Assembly: GCF_020379485.1 (NCBI RefSeq)
Contig: NC_063442.1
Coordinates: 10,193,509-10,257,508 of the forward strand
Source: Brassica napus
Taxonomy: Eukaryota; Streptophyta; Magnoliopsida; Brassicales; Brassicaceae
Direction: 5' to 3'
DNA: 64,000 nucleotides
The translations under genes were made by a program, and so were the position numbers. Below, one piece after another: positions 1 through 12,999 of this stretch (within the stretch, counting starts at the first letter, position 1; each line of letters opens with the position of its first letter). Under the pieces are notes generated by a model that saw only the letters and a program-made list of their open reading frames with translations, was not told the origin of the DNA and searched no databases.

Positions 1-292
1 CAAGTTACCCATCACCGGAATGACAATTAAATCCACTGTGACAGATGAGATGAGGATTCCAAAGTTGAAGCTTAGGCTTCCAAACAAACTGATTATCTCA
101 AAATCATATTTTATCCTCATTATCTTCATTTTTGTTGTCGTCATATATGTCTTAATCGCCATCTTCGTCACTTTCGCCGTTGTTGTCTCTGTCCTCATCT
201 CCTTCTTCATTTTCGTCTTCAACTGGTTGTACCGGAGGCTGATTAAGGACTACAAAAACCGATCTCATCGTCATCAACTTCTTCTAAAATGA
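1..292 (+). other. Open frame entering from the left edge; possible 3' end of a small membrane protein
   Basis: A frame open from base 2 runs to a stop at 290-292; the first ATG inside is at 20. The predicted tail has a basic stretch (KLKLRLPNKL) followed by about 45 hydrophobic residues rich in I, V, F and L, then a basic end (YRRLIKDYKNRSHRH), which would suit a membrane segment. I do not recognise the family. The same bases read on the minus strand give an acidic low-complexity stretch interrupted by a stop, so the hydrophobic run could be a shadow of a GAT/GAA-rich repeat on the other strand. The true start, if any, lies outside the window. Confidence 0.25.
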
Positions 293-1352
293 TTTTTTTT
301 TACAGGAAAAAAAGAAAAATTTAGGAGGAGAAAGATGACGGAAAATAAAAGAAAAGAAATGATTGTGTTTTAACTTTTAAGAGATATAAAGAAAAAGAAA
401 GAAAAAAAATGATTTGTGGTCACATGATTTAATGTTACAGTAGTTAGTTAGATTTCAATTAGAAATAATAGAACAAGGGTAATAATGGTTTTTAATACAC
501 TGAGAAAAAAGTGAATACAGTGTTAAAGAAGAGAAAATGAGAGAGAAAAGTGTCAGAGTAGTAGAAACTGTCTTATTATGTTATTATAAACATAGAAACT
601 GACCTATAGTGTAATATTCTCTTTAATTAATTAATCCGCCCACAGTTTTGCTTGTACTTTCGGTATCTATCTAGATTTCATCAGAGCGCCATAAACAAGG
701 TTTTGAACGGCATGTCCTCTGACGTCTGGCTTGTTAATTAAGTTTTATTTCTTCAATCTAAAAACTAATTTATGATATTTTTTATGTTTTCATTGAACTT
801 TTGATGTATGAGCATGTATTCTTATCTTATACACTCCCTTTATTGATTTAAGTTAATATCTACATAATCCCAATCTTACCACTGAAAATATTCGGTGAAA
901 CACTAGGTCTTAGACATTCATTTTGCATTTTTAACTTTGTCTACCAATATGGAACATAAACTAAAATGACGTTTAAAAGCAGTTTCTACATCTATATCTT
1001 ATAGGAAATGTTTAAACTTGCAGAGTTATTAGTTGTGTATGTAGACTTTGAGAAGACCAAAATGAGAAAATTATGGTCGTTTGTTAGATTCTATCTTCAG
1101 TGAAGAAACATAAAAATATCTACGTCAACTATGTCCACATGGGTTATTTTGATGTTTATGTTTAAATTACACTCATAATTATTCTCACTTACAATAAAAG
1201 AACATAATCTATTAATGTCAATGCGTACAATGCCCGGATAACACGGAAAGTGTTTGTTCCATCAAGGCTTATTAATCTCTGTTCATCAACGTAAGCTTGT
1301 GCTCATATGTTCAAAATCTCCACAAGATATAAGAGTACACTAGAGAAACAAG
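293..1352. other. Intergenic, AT-rich; upstream region of the first SRLK
   Basis: No coding signal is seen. The first 250 bases are purine-rich (AAAGAAAAAG runs). The last few hundred bases should contain the promoter of the receptor-kinase gene that starts at 1353; I see no convincing TATA box. Confidence 0.5.
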
Positions 1353-4300
1353 ATGCTTTTCTTTCTTTGTTTTCTCTTGATATCTATATTCTCAACTTGT
1401 GGAAATGCTGATATAAACACATCAAGTCCTTTATCAATAGGACAAACTCTGAGCTCTCCCAACGGAGTTTATGAATTAGGCTTCTTCAGTCCTAACAACA
1501 CCCTGAATAAGTATGTTGGGGTATGGTTCAAGAACATCACTCCTCAGGTCGTTGTGTGGGTGGCTAACAGAGACAAACCAGTCACAAAAACCGCGGCAAA
1601 TCTCACCATCAGCAGCAACGGGAGCCTGATCTTGCTTGACGGAAAGCAAGATGTTATATGGTCAACAGGAGAAGCATTCACATCCAAGAAGTGCCATGCA
1701 GAGCTTCTAGACACCGGAAACCTTGTTGTAACCGATGATGTTTCAGGAAAAACATTATGGCAGAGCTTCGGGAATCTTGGTAATACTATGTTACCTCAGT
1801 CATCGGTGTCTTATGATATCCCCCGAGGAAAGAAGCATGTGTTGACTTCCTGGAAAAGCAACAACGATCCATCCCCTGGGGAATACTCACTGGAGTTCAC
1901 ACCACAAGTACCCCCACAAGGCCTTATAAGGAGAGGCTCAAAGCCTTACTGGAGAAGTGGTCCATGGGCAAAAACAAAATTCTCTGGGATACCTGGGATC
2001 GATGCATCATATGTAAGTCCATTCACTGTTGTCCAGGATGTAGAGAAAGGCACAGCATCTTTCTCTTATTCCCAGTTGAGAAACTATAAACTATCATATG
2101 TTACGTTAACATCAGAAGGGAAAATGAAGATCCTCTAGAGTGATGGCAAAAACTGGACGCTTCACTTTGCAGCTCCAGTAAGCTCATGTGATCTATATGG
2201 TGCTTGTGGGCCTTTTGGTTTGTGTTTGAGAACCAGTACTCCAAAGTGTGTATGCATGAAAGGGTTTGTACCAAAGTCAGATGAGGAGTGGAGACAAAGG
2301 AACTGGACAAGTGGGTGTGTGAGACATACACAGCTCTCTTGCCAGGCGAACTCTTCTACAAAGACTCAAGGCAAAGAAGCAGACATCTTCTATCATATGA
2401 AACATGTAAAGACTCCGGATATGTACCAGTTTGCAAGCTTTCTCAACGCAGAACAGTGTCACCAGGGTTGTCTAGGAAACTGTTCTTGCACAGCCTTTGC
2501 CTATATAAGTGGAATTGGATGCTTGGTATGGAACCGGGAGCTTGTAGACACGGTTCAGTTTTCATCTGATGGAGAGTCTCTTTCCCTTCGTCTTGCAAGT
2601 TCAGAATTGGGTAGGTATATAATGTGTTATATTATAAATAATGAGTATTGCTTACTTGTTACATTTGAAGTGTTTCTATTTTATGATATTGTTTCTCTGT
2701 AGCCGCATGGTATGAATTTTTTTGTTTTTGTTTTATGGTGAATGTTTCAGTTGGAAGCAGCCGAACAATGATTATTGCTGGTGCTACTGCCAGCCTTTCC
2801 TTACTCACGATCTTGGTCTTTTCCGCGTATACGTTCTGGAGATACCGAGCCAAACAAAATGGTGAGACACTAGAATTTTGGTCTCTCCCACTCTCTTTCT
2901 TTGTCTTTTTGTTTTCGTGTGACCAAAACCAAAGCAAATTGCTAGATTCTACGTCCCATGGGAGTCGGGACAGTCTCAAGTAGGCAGTATTTATTAGGGA
3001 GTTTATCTTAAAGATTGATGTCCTCCTAATTAAGGGTTAATTTGTTTACTTGTGCTGAAAGTTCAGCGTTGGATGAAACAATGATACAAACTAATAAATG
3101 ACGCTATTGACCAGTTGCACCAAATTTTATGTTCATCAACACTTCACAAGATGCGCGGAGGAATGATTTGGAACCACAAGATGTCTCCGGCATAAATTTC
3201 TTTGAGATGCATACAATACGAACTGCCACTAATAACTTTAGTTTCTCAAACAAACTCGGTCAAGGTGGATTTGGTCCAGTTTATAAGGTATGGGATACTC
3301 TTTTTTTAGTTGCTCACTATTTGCTTGTATTATGTGTTTCTATAGATGACTGACTATCTGCAACTTTGCTTTCAGGGAAAGCTGGTAGATGGAAAGGAAA
3401 TAGCTGTTAAACGCCTGTCTAGCAGCTCCGGACAGGGAACAGAGGAGTTCATGAATGAGATAACACTAATCTCGAAACTACAGCATAGAAACTTGGTTAG
3501 GCTTTTGGGATGCTGCATCAAAGGAGAAGAGAAGCTACTGATTTATGAGTTTTTAGAGAACAAAAGCCTTGACGTCTTTCTATTTGGTGAGTCTTTTACT
3601 TCGTATACCTCGTTGTTACCCTTTTTGTTCCAAAATTTAAAGAGATAATATACATAATTTGAAAAAGAATATTATTACAAAAAAAATTGAAGATTATTAA
3701 AATTTTCTTTAAAATGTTTATGGTCTCATAAAATTTAGGACCGGTCATGGTCTCACTGTCACTAATATGTTCTATAATATTGTCTAGATTCAACTCTAAA
3801 GTTTGAGATTGATTGGGCAAAGAGATTTGATATCATTCAAGGTATTGCACGTGGGCTTCTCTATCTCCACCGTGACTCACGCCTCAGGGTCATTCACCGA
3901 GACCTGAAGGTCAGCAACATTCTTCTGGACGAGAGAATGATCCCAAAAATATCAGATTTTGGACTGGCTCGCATGTTTCAAGGAACCCATTTCCAGGACA
4001 ACACTCGCAGGGTTGTAGGAACTCTGTAAGAACCATTCTTTGTGGACATGCTTAACAAGATTCATAATCCAAATCATTTACTAAACTATTAGATGTTTTC
4101 ACAGAGGATATATGTCTCCTGAGTATGCATGGACAGGTGTTTTCTCTGAAAAATCAGACATCTATGCATTTGGAGTTCTCTTGTTAGAAATCATCAGTGG
4201 AGAAAAGATCTCAAGGTTCAACAATGGAGAAGAAGGAAATAACCTCATTGCATATGTAAGTTTTGAGACTTTTTAGGTTTTCCATTAACTTGCGGATGAA

Positions 4301-4638
4301 GTTTTCTTGCTCTTATATTCTTAAGATCTGAAACTAAACCACAGGCATGGGAATGTTGGTGTGAAACCAAAGGAGTTGATTTTCTGGACCAAGATATTGC
4401 TGATTCTTGTTGCCCATTACAAGTTTCGAGATGTGTCCAGATTGGTCTGATTTGTGTTCAACACCAACCTGTGGAGAGACCCAACACAGTTGAGTTACTG
4501 TCTATGCTCACCACAACATTAGTTCTTCCCTCACCAAAACAACCCATATTTGCACTGCACAGTAGAGGTGAAGAATCCACGTCTAACGATGTGATCACCG
4601 TCAATGGGTTGACACAATCTGGGATCCAGGGGCGTTAA
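1353..4638 (+). pseudogene. G-type lectin S-receptor-like Ser/Thr kinase with a premature stop in exon 1
   Basis: Seven exons by comparison with its two neighbours: 1353-2610, 2751-2861, 3115-3287, 3376-3586, 3788-4025, 4105-4255, 4345-4638. Together they give 811 codons with all phases consistent. Domain order is signal peptide, B-lectin ([21 protein letters not shown]), S-locus glycoprotein region, EGF-like cysteines, PAN/apple ([19 protein letters not shown]), one membrane helix, then an RD-type kinase ([25 protein letters not shown]). Codon 262 (2136-2138) is TAG where the paralogue has TGG (Trp in MEIYWD). The frame stays open on both sides and every splice site and kinase motif downstream is intact, so the lesion looks recent. 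As read, the product would be a 261-residue secreted lectin fragment, or the mRNA would be destroyed by nonsense-mediated decay because six junctions follow the stop. A sequencing error is possible. The closest relatives I recall are the At1g61360-At1g61550 cluster. Confidence 0.85.
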
Positions 4639-5705
4639 GTAATGAATGCGTCATTTTGAAACTTGTGGAACCGAAAGTGTGTGTGTGTGTGGATTTCTGT
4701 TCTTCTGTAAATTAAAATGCTCAGCTTGTTTTTGAAACTATGAGAACTTTCTCATTGTTTCTTATTTTCAGCACTTCTCAAATAAATATATAAAGTTTTT
4801 CTTTCCTTTTGTATTGTATTGGTGTTTTAATAAAGAGTTTGTACTTGTCATCTTATCGTCTTCTCTTGGATTACGGACAGTAGGTATTCGGTGATCAACA
4901 ATACAAGATAAACACACTTTTTTTTTTACTTTTTCTTTGTGTGTTTTTCAGTAGATTGTAAACAGATTATATTCCTACAACAGAAATAAACTAACGAATT
5001 TTCTTACCTACTCTTGAGTTGACTTGGTCAAAATATTCCCAAACTATACTGTCCTTAATAGTTAATGTGAAAATGAATTTTGAAAAAACGATTTTTTCAA
5101 GCATCTTGACTCAGTGGTGTCGTTTCCTCTTACGTTCATGGGAATTTATGCTGCGGCTGGTCAAAGTCTACCACTGATAGTCGATGTCTCTGTCTGTACT
5201 TAGGTCCCGCCACATCGCAGTTACTTTGAATGCTATATCGTCATTTTAGTCGCCGATGTCGGCTAGAAACACATATGCACACATGGTTTCAACTGCTCAG
5301 ATCTTCCAATATTTGATTAAATGGTTGAACTAGATGCACGGTTTAATAGGCCGGTCACCACGAGTGGATGTGATTTTTAAAGCCCATACAGATATTAACT
5401 CGCACGTTCTTCTTGGAGATTTTCAAAAACTCCAAACTTGTTTGCTGTGTAAAAGGTTGACTTATGTGTACACGTTTACTTCTTTGTGGACAGTAAGATG
5501 GGTGCAATTTCCAGCTCTGTATTTGTCTTTTCTTTTTTTATTTGACTTTCTTTTTATTGGTTGAATATGAATTTTCATTGACTTACACGTCATTACGTTA
5601 TATTTTAGTGCTTATTATATTCAAAGCAACAGTCTGAACAAAGAAGATGCACATGAAGGTTTGCTTATCTTTCCACAGAAAAAAATAGTAAAACACTAGA
5701 GAAAG
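4639..5705 (+). promoter_or_regulatory. Intergenic region with W-box cores upstream of the second SRLK
   Basis: The spacer between two tandem receptor kinases holds at least five TTGAC or GGTCAA W-box cores: 5019-5023, 5026-5031 (paired), 5106-5110, 5159-5164, 5457-5461 and 5578-5582. W-boxes bind WRKY transcription factors and often cluster in promoters of defence-induced receptor kinases. That this promoter is WRKY-controlled is inference from motif density only. The first ~250 bases are probably the 3' UTR of the upstream gene (GT-repeat at 4679-4691). Confidence 0.4.
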
Positions 5706-8647
5706 ATGGGTATGGTTTTATTTGCTTGCTCTTTCTTACTAACCATATTCACAACCTGTGTTTATGCAGCTATAAACTCATCAAGCCCTTTGTCAATAGG
5801 ACAGACTCTGAGTTCCCCTGGTGGGTTCTATGAGCTAGGCTTCTTCAGTCCTAACAATACTGGGAATCAGTATATTGGGATCTGGTTCAAGAAAATAGTT
5901 CCTCGGGTAATTGTGTGGGTGGCTAACAGAGATAAACCAGTTACAAGCTCTGCAGCAAATCTCACCATCAGCAGAAACGGGAGCCTGACCTTAGTTGATG
6001 AGAAACAAGCTGTGATTTGGTCAACAGGAGAGGCTTCTTTCCCATCAAGCAGATCTCATGCCGAGCTTCTAGACACTGGAAATCTCGTTCTGATCGATGA
6101 TGTCTCAAGAACAACTATATGGGAAAGCTTTGAGAATCTTGGTAATACTATGCTTCCTCAGTCAACGCTGATGTATGATCTTTCCCATGGCAAGAAGCGG
6201 GAACTGACTTCATGGAAAAGCTACAGTGATCCTTCACTTGGGAACTTTTCTCTGGAGATTACACCACAAGTCCCTTTACAAGGCCTCATAAGAAGAGGCT
6301 CAGTGCCTTACTGGAGAACTGGTCCATGGGCGAAAACAAGGTTCACTGGCTTCCCACAGTTTGATGAATCATATGTAAGTCCATTCAGCGTTGTCCAGGA
6401 TCTAGCAACCGGTACAGGATCTTTCTCTTACTCCACTTTGAGAAACTTTAATCTGTCCTATCTTACCCTAACACCAGAGGGGAACATGGAGATTTACTGG
6501 GATCAAGGCCAAAAATGGATGCATCACCTTACAGAACCAGAACACTCATGTGATATATACGGTACTTGTGGTCCTTTTGGTTTGTGTGTGAGATCTAGTA
6601 CCCCGAGGTGCATATGCTTGAAAGGGTTTGTTCCAAAGAAAGATGTGGAATGGAGGAAAGGGAACTGGACTAGTGGGTGTGTGAGACGTGCACAGCTATC
6701 TTGTCAGGCTAAATCTTCTACTAAAACACAAGGCAGAGACACAGACATCTTCTATCGTATGACTAATGTAAAGACTCCAGATCTGCACCAGTTTGCAAGC
6801 TTTCTTGATGCAGACATGTGTTACCAGGGCTGTCTAGGAAACTGTTCTTGTACAGCCTTTGCCTATATAAGTGGGATTGGATGCTTAGTATGGAATGGGA
6901 AGCTAGTAGACACAGTTCAGTTTATGTCCAATGGAGAAACTATCTCCATTCGTCTTGCCAGTTCGGAATTGGGTAAGACTGAAACACATTTCTTCTAGAG
7001 TTTAAATGTTTTGTAACAGCATAGTTTAGATTTTTGTTTTGTTTGGTTAAATATTTCAGCTGGAAGCCATAGAACCAAGATTATAGTAGCTACTACTGCT
7101 TGCCTTTCGATTTTCGCTATCTTGGTCTTTACCGCATTTATGTTCTGGAGATACAGAGCCAAACAAAAAGGTTAGACACTGCAAAACTTAGCACAAAGAC
7201 TTTGGATGCTAAACTGCTAGATATCAAGCACTAGCTAATACATTTGTTTCTTGTAGAACCAACCCATGTTGGCATCAACACTTTACAAAATGCATGGAAG
7301 AATGATTTCGAACCACAAGATATCTCAGGTGTAAATTTCTTTGAGATGCATACCATAAGAACTGCCACTGATAATTTCAGTTCCTCAAATAAACTTGGTC
7401 AAGGTGGATTTGGTCCAGTGTACAAGGTATGTGACATTCTATTTTATTTGCTTCTTCTTTTTGTTCTGCTGTATATATGTATCTTGTTCTATATATCTAT
7501 CTGAAACTATTCTTCCAGGGAAAGCTGCTAGATGGGAAGGAAATAGCTGCTAAGCGCCTTTCAAGTAGCTCTGATCAGGGTACAGGGGAGTTCTTGAATG
7601 AAATAAGACTAATATCAAAACTACAACATAGGAACTTGGTTCGGTTATTGGGGTACTGTATCGAAGGAGAAGAGAAGCTACTTATTTATGAGTTTATGGT
7701 GAACAAAAGCCTTGATATATTCCTCTTTGGTATGTTCTTTTATTCCATAACTCCTTCCATCTTATGCTAATATAGTCACTAACCTATTCTATACCATTGC
7801 CTATAGATTCAACTCTAAAGCTGGAGATTGATTGGGCAAAGAGATTTGAAATCATTCAAGGTATTGCACGTGGACTTCTCTATCTCCACCGTGACTCGCG
7901 CCTTAGGGTCATTCACCGAGATCTCAAGGTTAGCAATATTCTTCTGGATGAAAAGATGAATCCAAAAATATCGGATTTCGGATTGGCTAGGATGTTTCAG
8001 GGAACACAATATCAGGACAACACTCGAAGAGTTGTAGGAACACTGTAAGAACCTCTCTTCAACAAGGATACATACTCATAATCATATACTAAACTATTTG
8101 ATGTTATCACAGAGGATATATGTCTCCTGAGTATGCATGGGCAGGGTTGTTCTCCGAGAAGTCAGACATCTACAGCCTAGGAGTTCTCATGCTAGAAATC
8201 ATCAGCGGCAAGAAGATTTCAAGGTTCAGCTTTGGAGATGGGAGCAAAGGCCTTCTTGCATACGTAAGTGACATGTTTACTGTGATTGATTTGATTATCA
8301 TTTAAGTATATAGACATGAAATGTATTCTTCTTGTACTCAGGCCTGGGAGTCTTGGTTCGAGACCGGAGGAGCGGATCTTCTTGATCAAGATCTTACTGA
8401 CTCATGCAACATATACGAAGTTGCGAGATGTGTTCAGATTGGTCTTCTATGTGTCCAACATGAAGCCTCGGACAGACCCAACACTCTTCAAGTACTGTCC
8501 ATGATTACTTCAACGACAGAACTTCCAACACCAAAGCAGCCTATATTTGCGGCGCAAACTCTAAACGATGTGTTCACGTCAGAGTCTGAGTCTAAACATA
8601 TCTTCTCTGTCAATGATTTAACACAATCTGTAATCCAAGGACGATAA
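5706..8647 (+). CDS. G-type lectin S-receptor-like Ser/Thr protein kinase (second tandem copy)
   Basis: Seven exons: 5706-6972, 7060-7170, 7257-7426, 7519-7729, 7807-8044, 8113-8263, 8342-8647, giving about 817 aa, a normal length for the family. Signal peptide at residues 1-22 (start [10 protein letters not shown]). B-lectin domain (about 25-145; [21 protein letters not shown]), S-locus glycoprotein domain, EGF-like cysteines ([13 protein letters not shown]), PAN/apple ([16 protein letters not shown]), a single membrane helix in the short exon 2, and a cytoplasmic kinase with glycine loop [13 protein letters not shown] lysine in [20 protein letters not shown] and DFGLA. It is an RD kinase, so it is probably active. 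The ligand is unknown. The start is fixed by the signal peptide just before the conserved [13 protein letters not shown] segment. It lies between two close paralogues on the same strand, a typical tandem array. The IAAKR in place of the usual IAVKR is a mild substitution next to the catalytic lysine. Confidence 0.93.
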
Positions 8648-9221
8648 GTATATATATATACTAGTTCACTATGTATAGAACCAAAGATTTTTGAGATATT
8701 GCAAAAGTGAATTAAACTCAGTGTTACAAAACTTAGCTTACAACTCCGTGAAATAAAAGAGCATGATCTCTGATACGTACCACTTGTTAAAGGATTTGTT
8801 CTTCAATCATGTCGGGCTAAAAACAGAGTCGATCTAACAAACCCTAACGTCCACATGTGCTGAAAACGTGTAACAACAAAACCCTCTGATGCACATAGAG
8901 TCTTCTACTCCTTTTAAACCTAGTCTAACCTTCTGCCTCTTCCAGTGTGTTTATTCTTCTTTCTCATTCTTTCGTTTCTTAGCTAATCTCCAAGTTGGAT
9001 CATATTCTCTTTGTGTCTCAGCTCGCTTTAAAGTCGTCGACTTTGACTTTGATGTAGTTAAACCCATATGGTGGGACACTACTATATAGGTTTCAGGTCC
9101 GCCCACATCAGCAAAGCTTGGAATTTGTATGTCTTCAGACGTCTAGATTACGCTCTGTAAGTGTTCGGTGAAATGCCTCAACGAGATGCAATGTTTCAAG
9201 GGTGACGCTTTAGATACGTAC
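8648..9221. other. Intergenic between SRLK copies; 3' flank
   Basis: Contains the probable 3' UTR of the preceding kinase (ATATATATA just after the stop) and a pyrimidine-rich stretch around 8915-8970. I see no gene. It leads into the orphan SRLK tail beginning at 9222. Confidence 0.4.
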
Positions 9222-9290
9222 GATGTGTCGATGTCTAAAGATGTTATCTTTGTCAATGAGTCAACACAATCTGTGATCCAAGGACTATAA
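9222..9290 (+). pseudogene. Orphan 3'-end fragment of an SRLK last exon
   Basis: An open stretch of 22 codons plus stop reads as the extreme C-terminus of the neighbouring kinases: VIFVNESTQSVIQGL, then TAA, against [15 protein letters not shown] in the second copy. Nothing recognisable of the kinase domain precedes it. It is the footprint of another tandem copy that was deleted, or of an unequal crossover inside the cluster. No function is expected. Confidence 0.8.
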
Positions 9291-10043
9291 GCTCTTAGTA
9301 TATAGTATATTCTAAGATTTTGAGATCTCACTTTTTTATTGCTGTTAAATACAAATGTTTCGTTGGCTCAAAAACAGGTGTATATTGTTTTCTGGAGCTC
9401 TGTGGAAGTTTATAATCACAATATATTTTGTAAAAAATGCAATGAATGAGATGTCAACTTTCAAAGTCTAGGCAATGGGGACCAATAGTGGAAGCCGCCC
9501 ATCAAAAGTCGTACCTCTCCATTATTGTGAATCTTCAGGTAATACTCATCATCCGAGTTCGATTGCGTACGCTTTCAGGTTTTTTAAACAACTTGGTATT
9601 GGTCTTTTATTTTAAAACCGATGAATCTACTAAGCTGCAACAAGTAGAAGATATGGAATGTGAATACTTTGTTTATCATGGGATTGGTTAGATGGAAAGT
9701 AGTTGTTGATTATTCAAAGTTATCTCTGTACAAGCAACATGGAATATAAAATCTCTAATAAAGTAATAAAAAAATAGACACACTTTTGTTTTATTTAATG
9801 TGAATGGAGAGATAGTGATTCTACAGGTCAATGTGGTCTATGATTTGTCTTTTTTAAACTGCGGTCTAGAGGGCTTATTATAATAATTTAAAATATATAA
9901 AATAAGTTAGCCTCCACGGATGCATCCGAGAGGCTTCGTATCTGGTAAGATGTACACGAAGGAAGTTTGTTCTGTTATTGACTTTATGCAGACAAGCTTT
10001 TTGTCATAAATTGAAATCTTTAGAAGAGCTCTTGTATATCATT
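9291..10043. other. Intergenic upstream of the third SRLK
   Basis: No coding signal that I trust. A frame at 9446-9691 is open but resembles nothing I know. The frame of the third SRLK is open up to 9978, but that extension lies before the signal peptide and is probably 5' leader. Confidence 0.4.
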
Positions 10044-12999
10044 ATGAGAAAGATTGATATTTTATTCTTTTCTTTCTTCCTCTTCTTGTTGATCAGATTC
10101 TCAAGTTATGGCTATGCAGCTATAACCAGAGCAAGCCCTTTGTCAATAGGACAAACTCTAAGCTCTCCTGACGGATCTTACGAGTTTGGGTTCTTCAGTC
10201 CTAACAATACTCGGAATCAGTATGTTGGAGTCTGGTTCAAGAACATCACTCCTCAGGTCGTTGTCTGGGTGGGTAACAGAGACAAGCCAGTCACAAAAAC
10301 ACCGGCGAATCTCACTCTCAGCACCAATGGGAGCCTTGTCTTGCTCCAGGGAGAAGAACAAGATCTTGTCTGGTCCATAGGAGAAACTTTCTCATCTAAC
10401 GAACTCCGCGGCGAGCTTTTAGACAATGGCAATTTCGTCCTGGTCGATGCAGTTTCCGGAAGAATCTTATGGCAAAGCTTTGAGCATCTCGGTGATACTA
10501 TGCTACCTCAATCATCTGTGATGTATAATGTTCCTAATAACAACAAACGTGTGTTGTCTTCCTGGAAAAGCCCCACAGATCCTTCATCTGGAGAGTTCAT
10601 AGCTGAGCTTACCACACAGCTACCTCCACAAGGCTTTATAATGAGAGGAACAATACCCTACTGGAGAGGCGGTCCATGGGCGAGGGAAAGGTTCACCGGC
10701 ACACCGGAGATGGATGACTCACATGTAAGCCAGTTCAGCGTTTCTCAAGACGCGTCAGCCGGGACAGGCTTTTTGACTTATTCATTACAAAGAAACTCTA
10801 ACTTGTCGTACACTACGCTGACACCAGAGGGATCGTTGAAGATTCGTTGGCACGATGGCTCTGGTTGGGTTACTGACTTTGAGGCACCAGTAAGCTCGTG
10901 TGATGTTTACAATACATGTGGGCCTTATGGGCTTTGTGTGAGATCTAATCCTCCAAAGTGTGAATGCTTGAAAGGGTTTATACCAAGATCAGACGAGGAG
11001 TGGAATAGAAGGAACTGGACTGGTGGTTGTGTGAGAAGAACAGACTTGTCTTGTCGTGTGAACTCTTCTGTAACAACAACAACACAAGGCAATGGTGCAG
11101 ACGTCTTCGACGTTGTTGCAAATGTAAAGCCTCCGGATTTTTATGAGTATCTAAGCTTGATCAATGCTGAGGAGTGTAGCCAGCGTTGTCGTGGAAACTG
11201 TTCTTGCATGGCGTTTTCCTTCGTTGATCAGATTGGTTGCTTGGTGTGGTACCGTGAGCTTGTCGATGTGATGCAGTTTTCTGCTGGAGGAGAAGTTCTT
11301 TCAATCCGTCTTGCAAGTTCTGAGTTGGGTAGGAAATGAAACAGAGCATAAGTATTTGCTTCTTTGTACTTCATGTTCTTGCTTCTTTACTCTTCGGGTG
11401 AATCTTTCAGGTGGAAGCAATCGAACCAAGATTATTGTGGCTAGCGCTGTCAGCGTTTGTGTTTTCATGATCATGGTTTTAGCCTCTTACTGGTTCTGGC
11501 GGAGGAGACACAAAGCAAAACAAAATGGTGAGACTCTGTGATGCTTAGTTGCCTTCTTTCTCTGTTTTTTTTTTAGTACTGACACTTGGATGTTTCACAT
11601 AGACTCAACTACTACAACCATGGAGACTTCAGAAGATGCATGGAAGGAAGAATTGAAACAACAAGATGTATACTTCTTTGACATGCAAACAATACTAGCA
11701 ATCACTGATAACTTCAGCATCGAAAAGAAGCTTGGTCAAGGTGGGTTTGGTCCAGTTTATAAGGTAAGATTTAACTTTCTTTCCTCTGCTAATATCCAAA
11801 TTGCACATGATCATCCTTTTTCACTTGACTGATTATCTCTGACTTTGCTTAAAGGGAAAGCTGCAAGATGGGAAGGAAATAGCTATAAAACGGCTTTCTA
11901 GCAGTTCCGGACAGGGCAAACAGGAGTTCATGAATGAGATAGTACTCATCTCTAAGCTCCAACATAGAAACTTGGTTCGGCTTATGGGATGCTGCATCGA
12001 AGGAGAGGAAAAGCTTTTGATTTATGAGTTCTTGGTGAACAAAAGCCTCAACACCTTTATCTTTGGTCTGTCCCTTTGCATCTTTCCTATTCTTTTCATC
12101 ATATTATGCTCTTTTGCTCACTCACATTTTCATTTAATTTGGCTAGATTCGACGAAAAAGCTTGAGCTTGATTGGCCCAAGCGGTTCGAAATCATTCAAG
12201 GTATTGCTTGTGGACTTCTCTATCTTCACCGTGACTCATGTCTCAGGGTTGTGCACCGTGATTTGAAGGTCAGCAACATCCTTTTGGATGAGGAAATGAA
12301 CCCAAAAATATCAGATTTTGGATTAGCTCGGATGTTTCAAGGAACACAACACCAAGCCAACACTCGCAGGGTTGTTGGAACTCTGTACGTATCTGCCTCC
12401 CCTACACATCTATAACAAAGCCTTTACTTATATAATTGTTTGGTACATGAACAGGGGATACATGTCTCCAGAGTATGCATGGACAGGAATGTTCTCTGAG
12501 AAATCAGACATCTATGCGTTTGGAGTTCTTCTACTGGAAATCATAACGGGAAAGAGGATCTCGAGCTTCACCATTGGAGAGGAAGGCAAGAGTCTACTCG
12601 AATATGTAAGTCAAACTACGTTCTCTATGCTTCTTGATATTACATTATTGGCTTTAAATGTTTCAAGAGTCTTATATGCTTCTGTGTGTTCATCAAATTG
12701 TTAAGACATGGGATTGTTGGAGAGAGAGTGGTGGAGCGGATCTACTGGATCAAGATATATCCAGTTCAGGTTCTGATAGTGAAGTAGCGAGATGTGTTCA
12801 GATTGGTTTGCTATGTATTCAACAGCAAGCGTTGGATAGACCCAACATTGCACAAGTCATGTCAATGCTTACTACAGAAATGGATCTTCCGGAACCAAAA
12901 CAACCGGTTTTCGCATTACAGATTCAAGAGAGTGATTCAGATTCCAAGACTATGTATTCTGTGAATGAGATAACACAAACAGCTATATTTGGTCGATAA
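10044..12999 (+). CDS. G-type lectin S-receptor-like Ser/Thr protein kinase (third tandem copy)
   Basis: Seven exons: 10044-11328, 11411-11527, 11603-11763, 11855-12065, 12147-12384, 12455-12605, 12706-12999, about 818 aa. I chose the ATG at 10044 ([12 protein letters not shown]) rather than the in-frame ATG at 9978 because it places a signal peptide at the N-terminus; the earlier ATG would add 22 non-hydrophobic residues. B-lectin ([22 protein letters not shown]), S-locus glycoprotein, EGF-like, PAN/apple ([16 protein letters not shown]), membrane helix, RD kinase with [38 protein letters not shown]. All exon phases match the second copy. Exon 3 is nine bases shorter than in the second copy, so the juxtamembrane segment ([14 protein letters not shown]) differs. 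Intron 3 has the acceptor TTAAAG rather than a pyrimidine-CAG type. It is more diverged from the other two than they are from each other. Confidence 0.93.

Noticed and set aside
2220..2702. Separate short gene starting inside the first SRLK after the stop
   Set aside because: It is the same frame as the SRLK exon 1 continued past the nonsense codon and into the intron; the paralogues show one continuous exon.
9978..10043. N-terminal extension of the third SRLK from an earlier in-frame ATG
   Set aside because: It would put 22 non-hydrophobic residues before an excellent signal peptide; the two paralogues start at the signal peptide.
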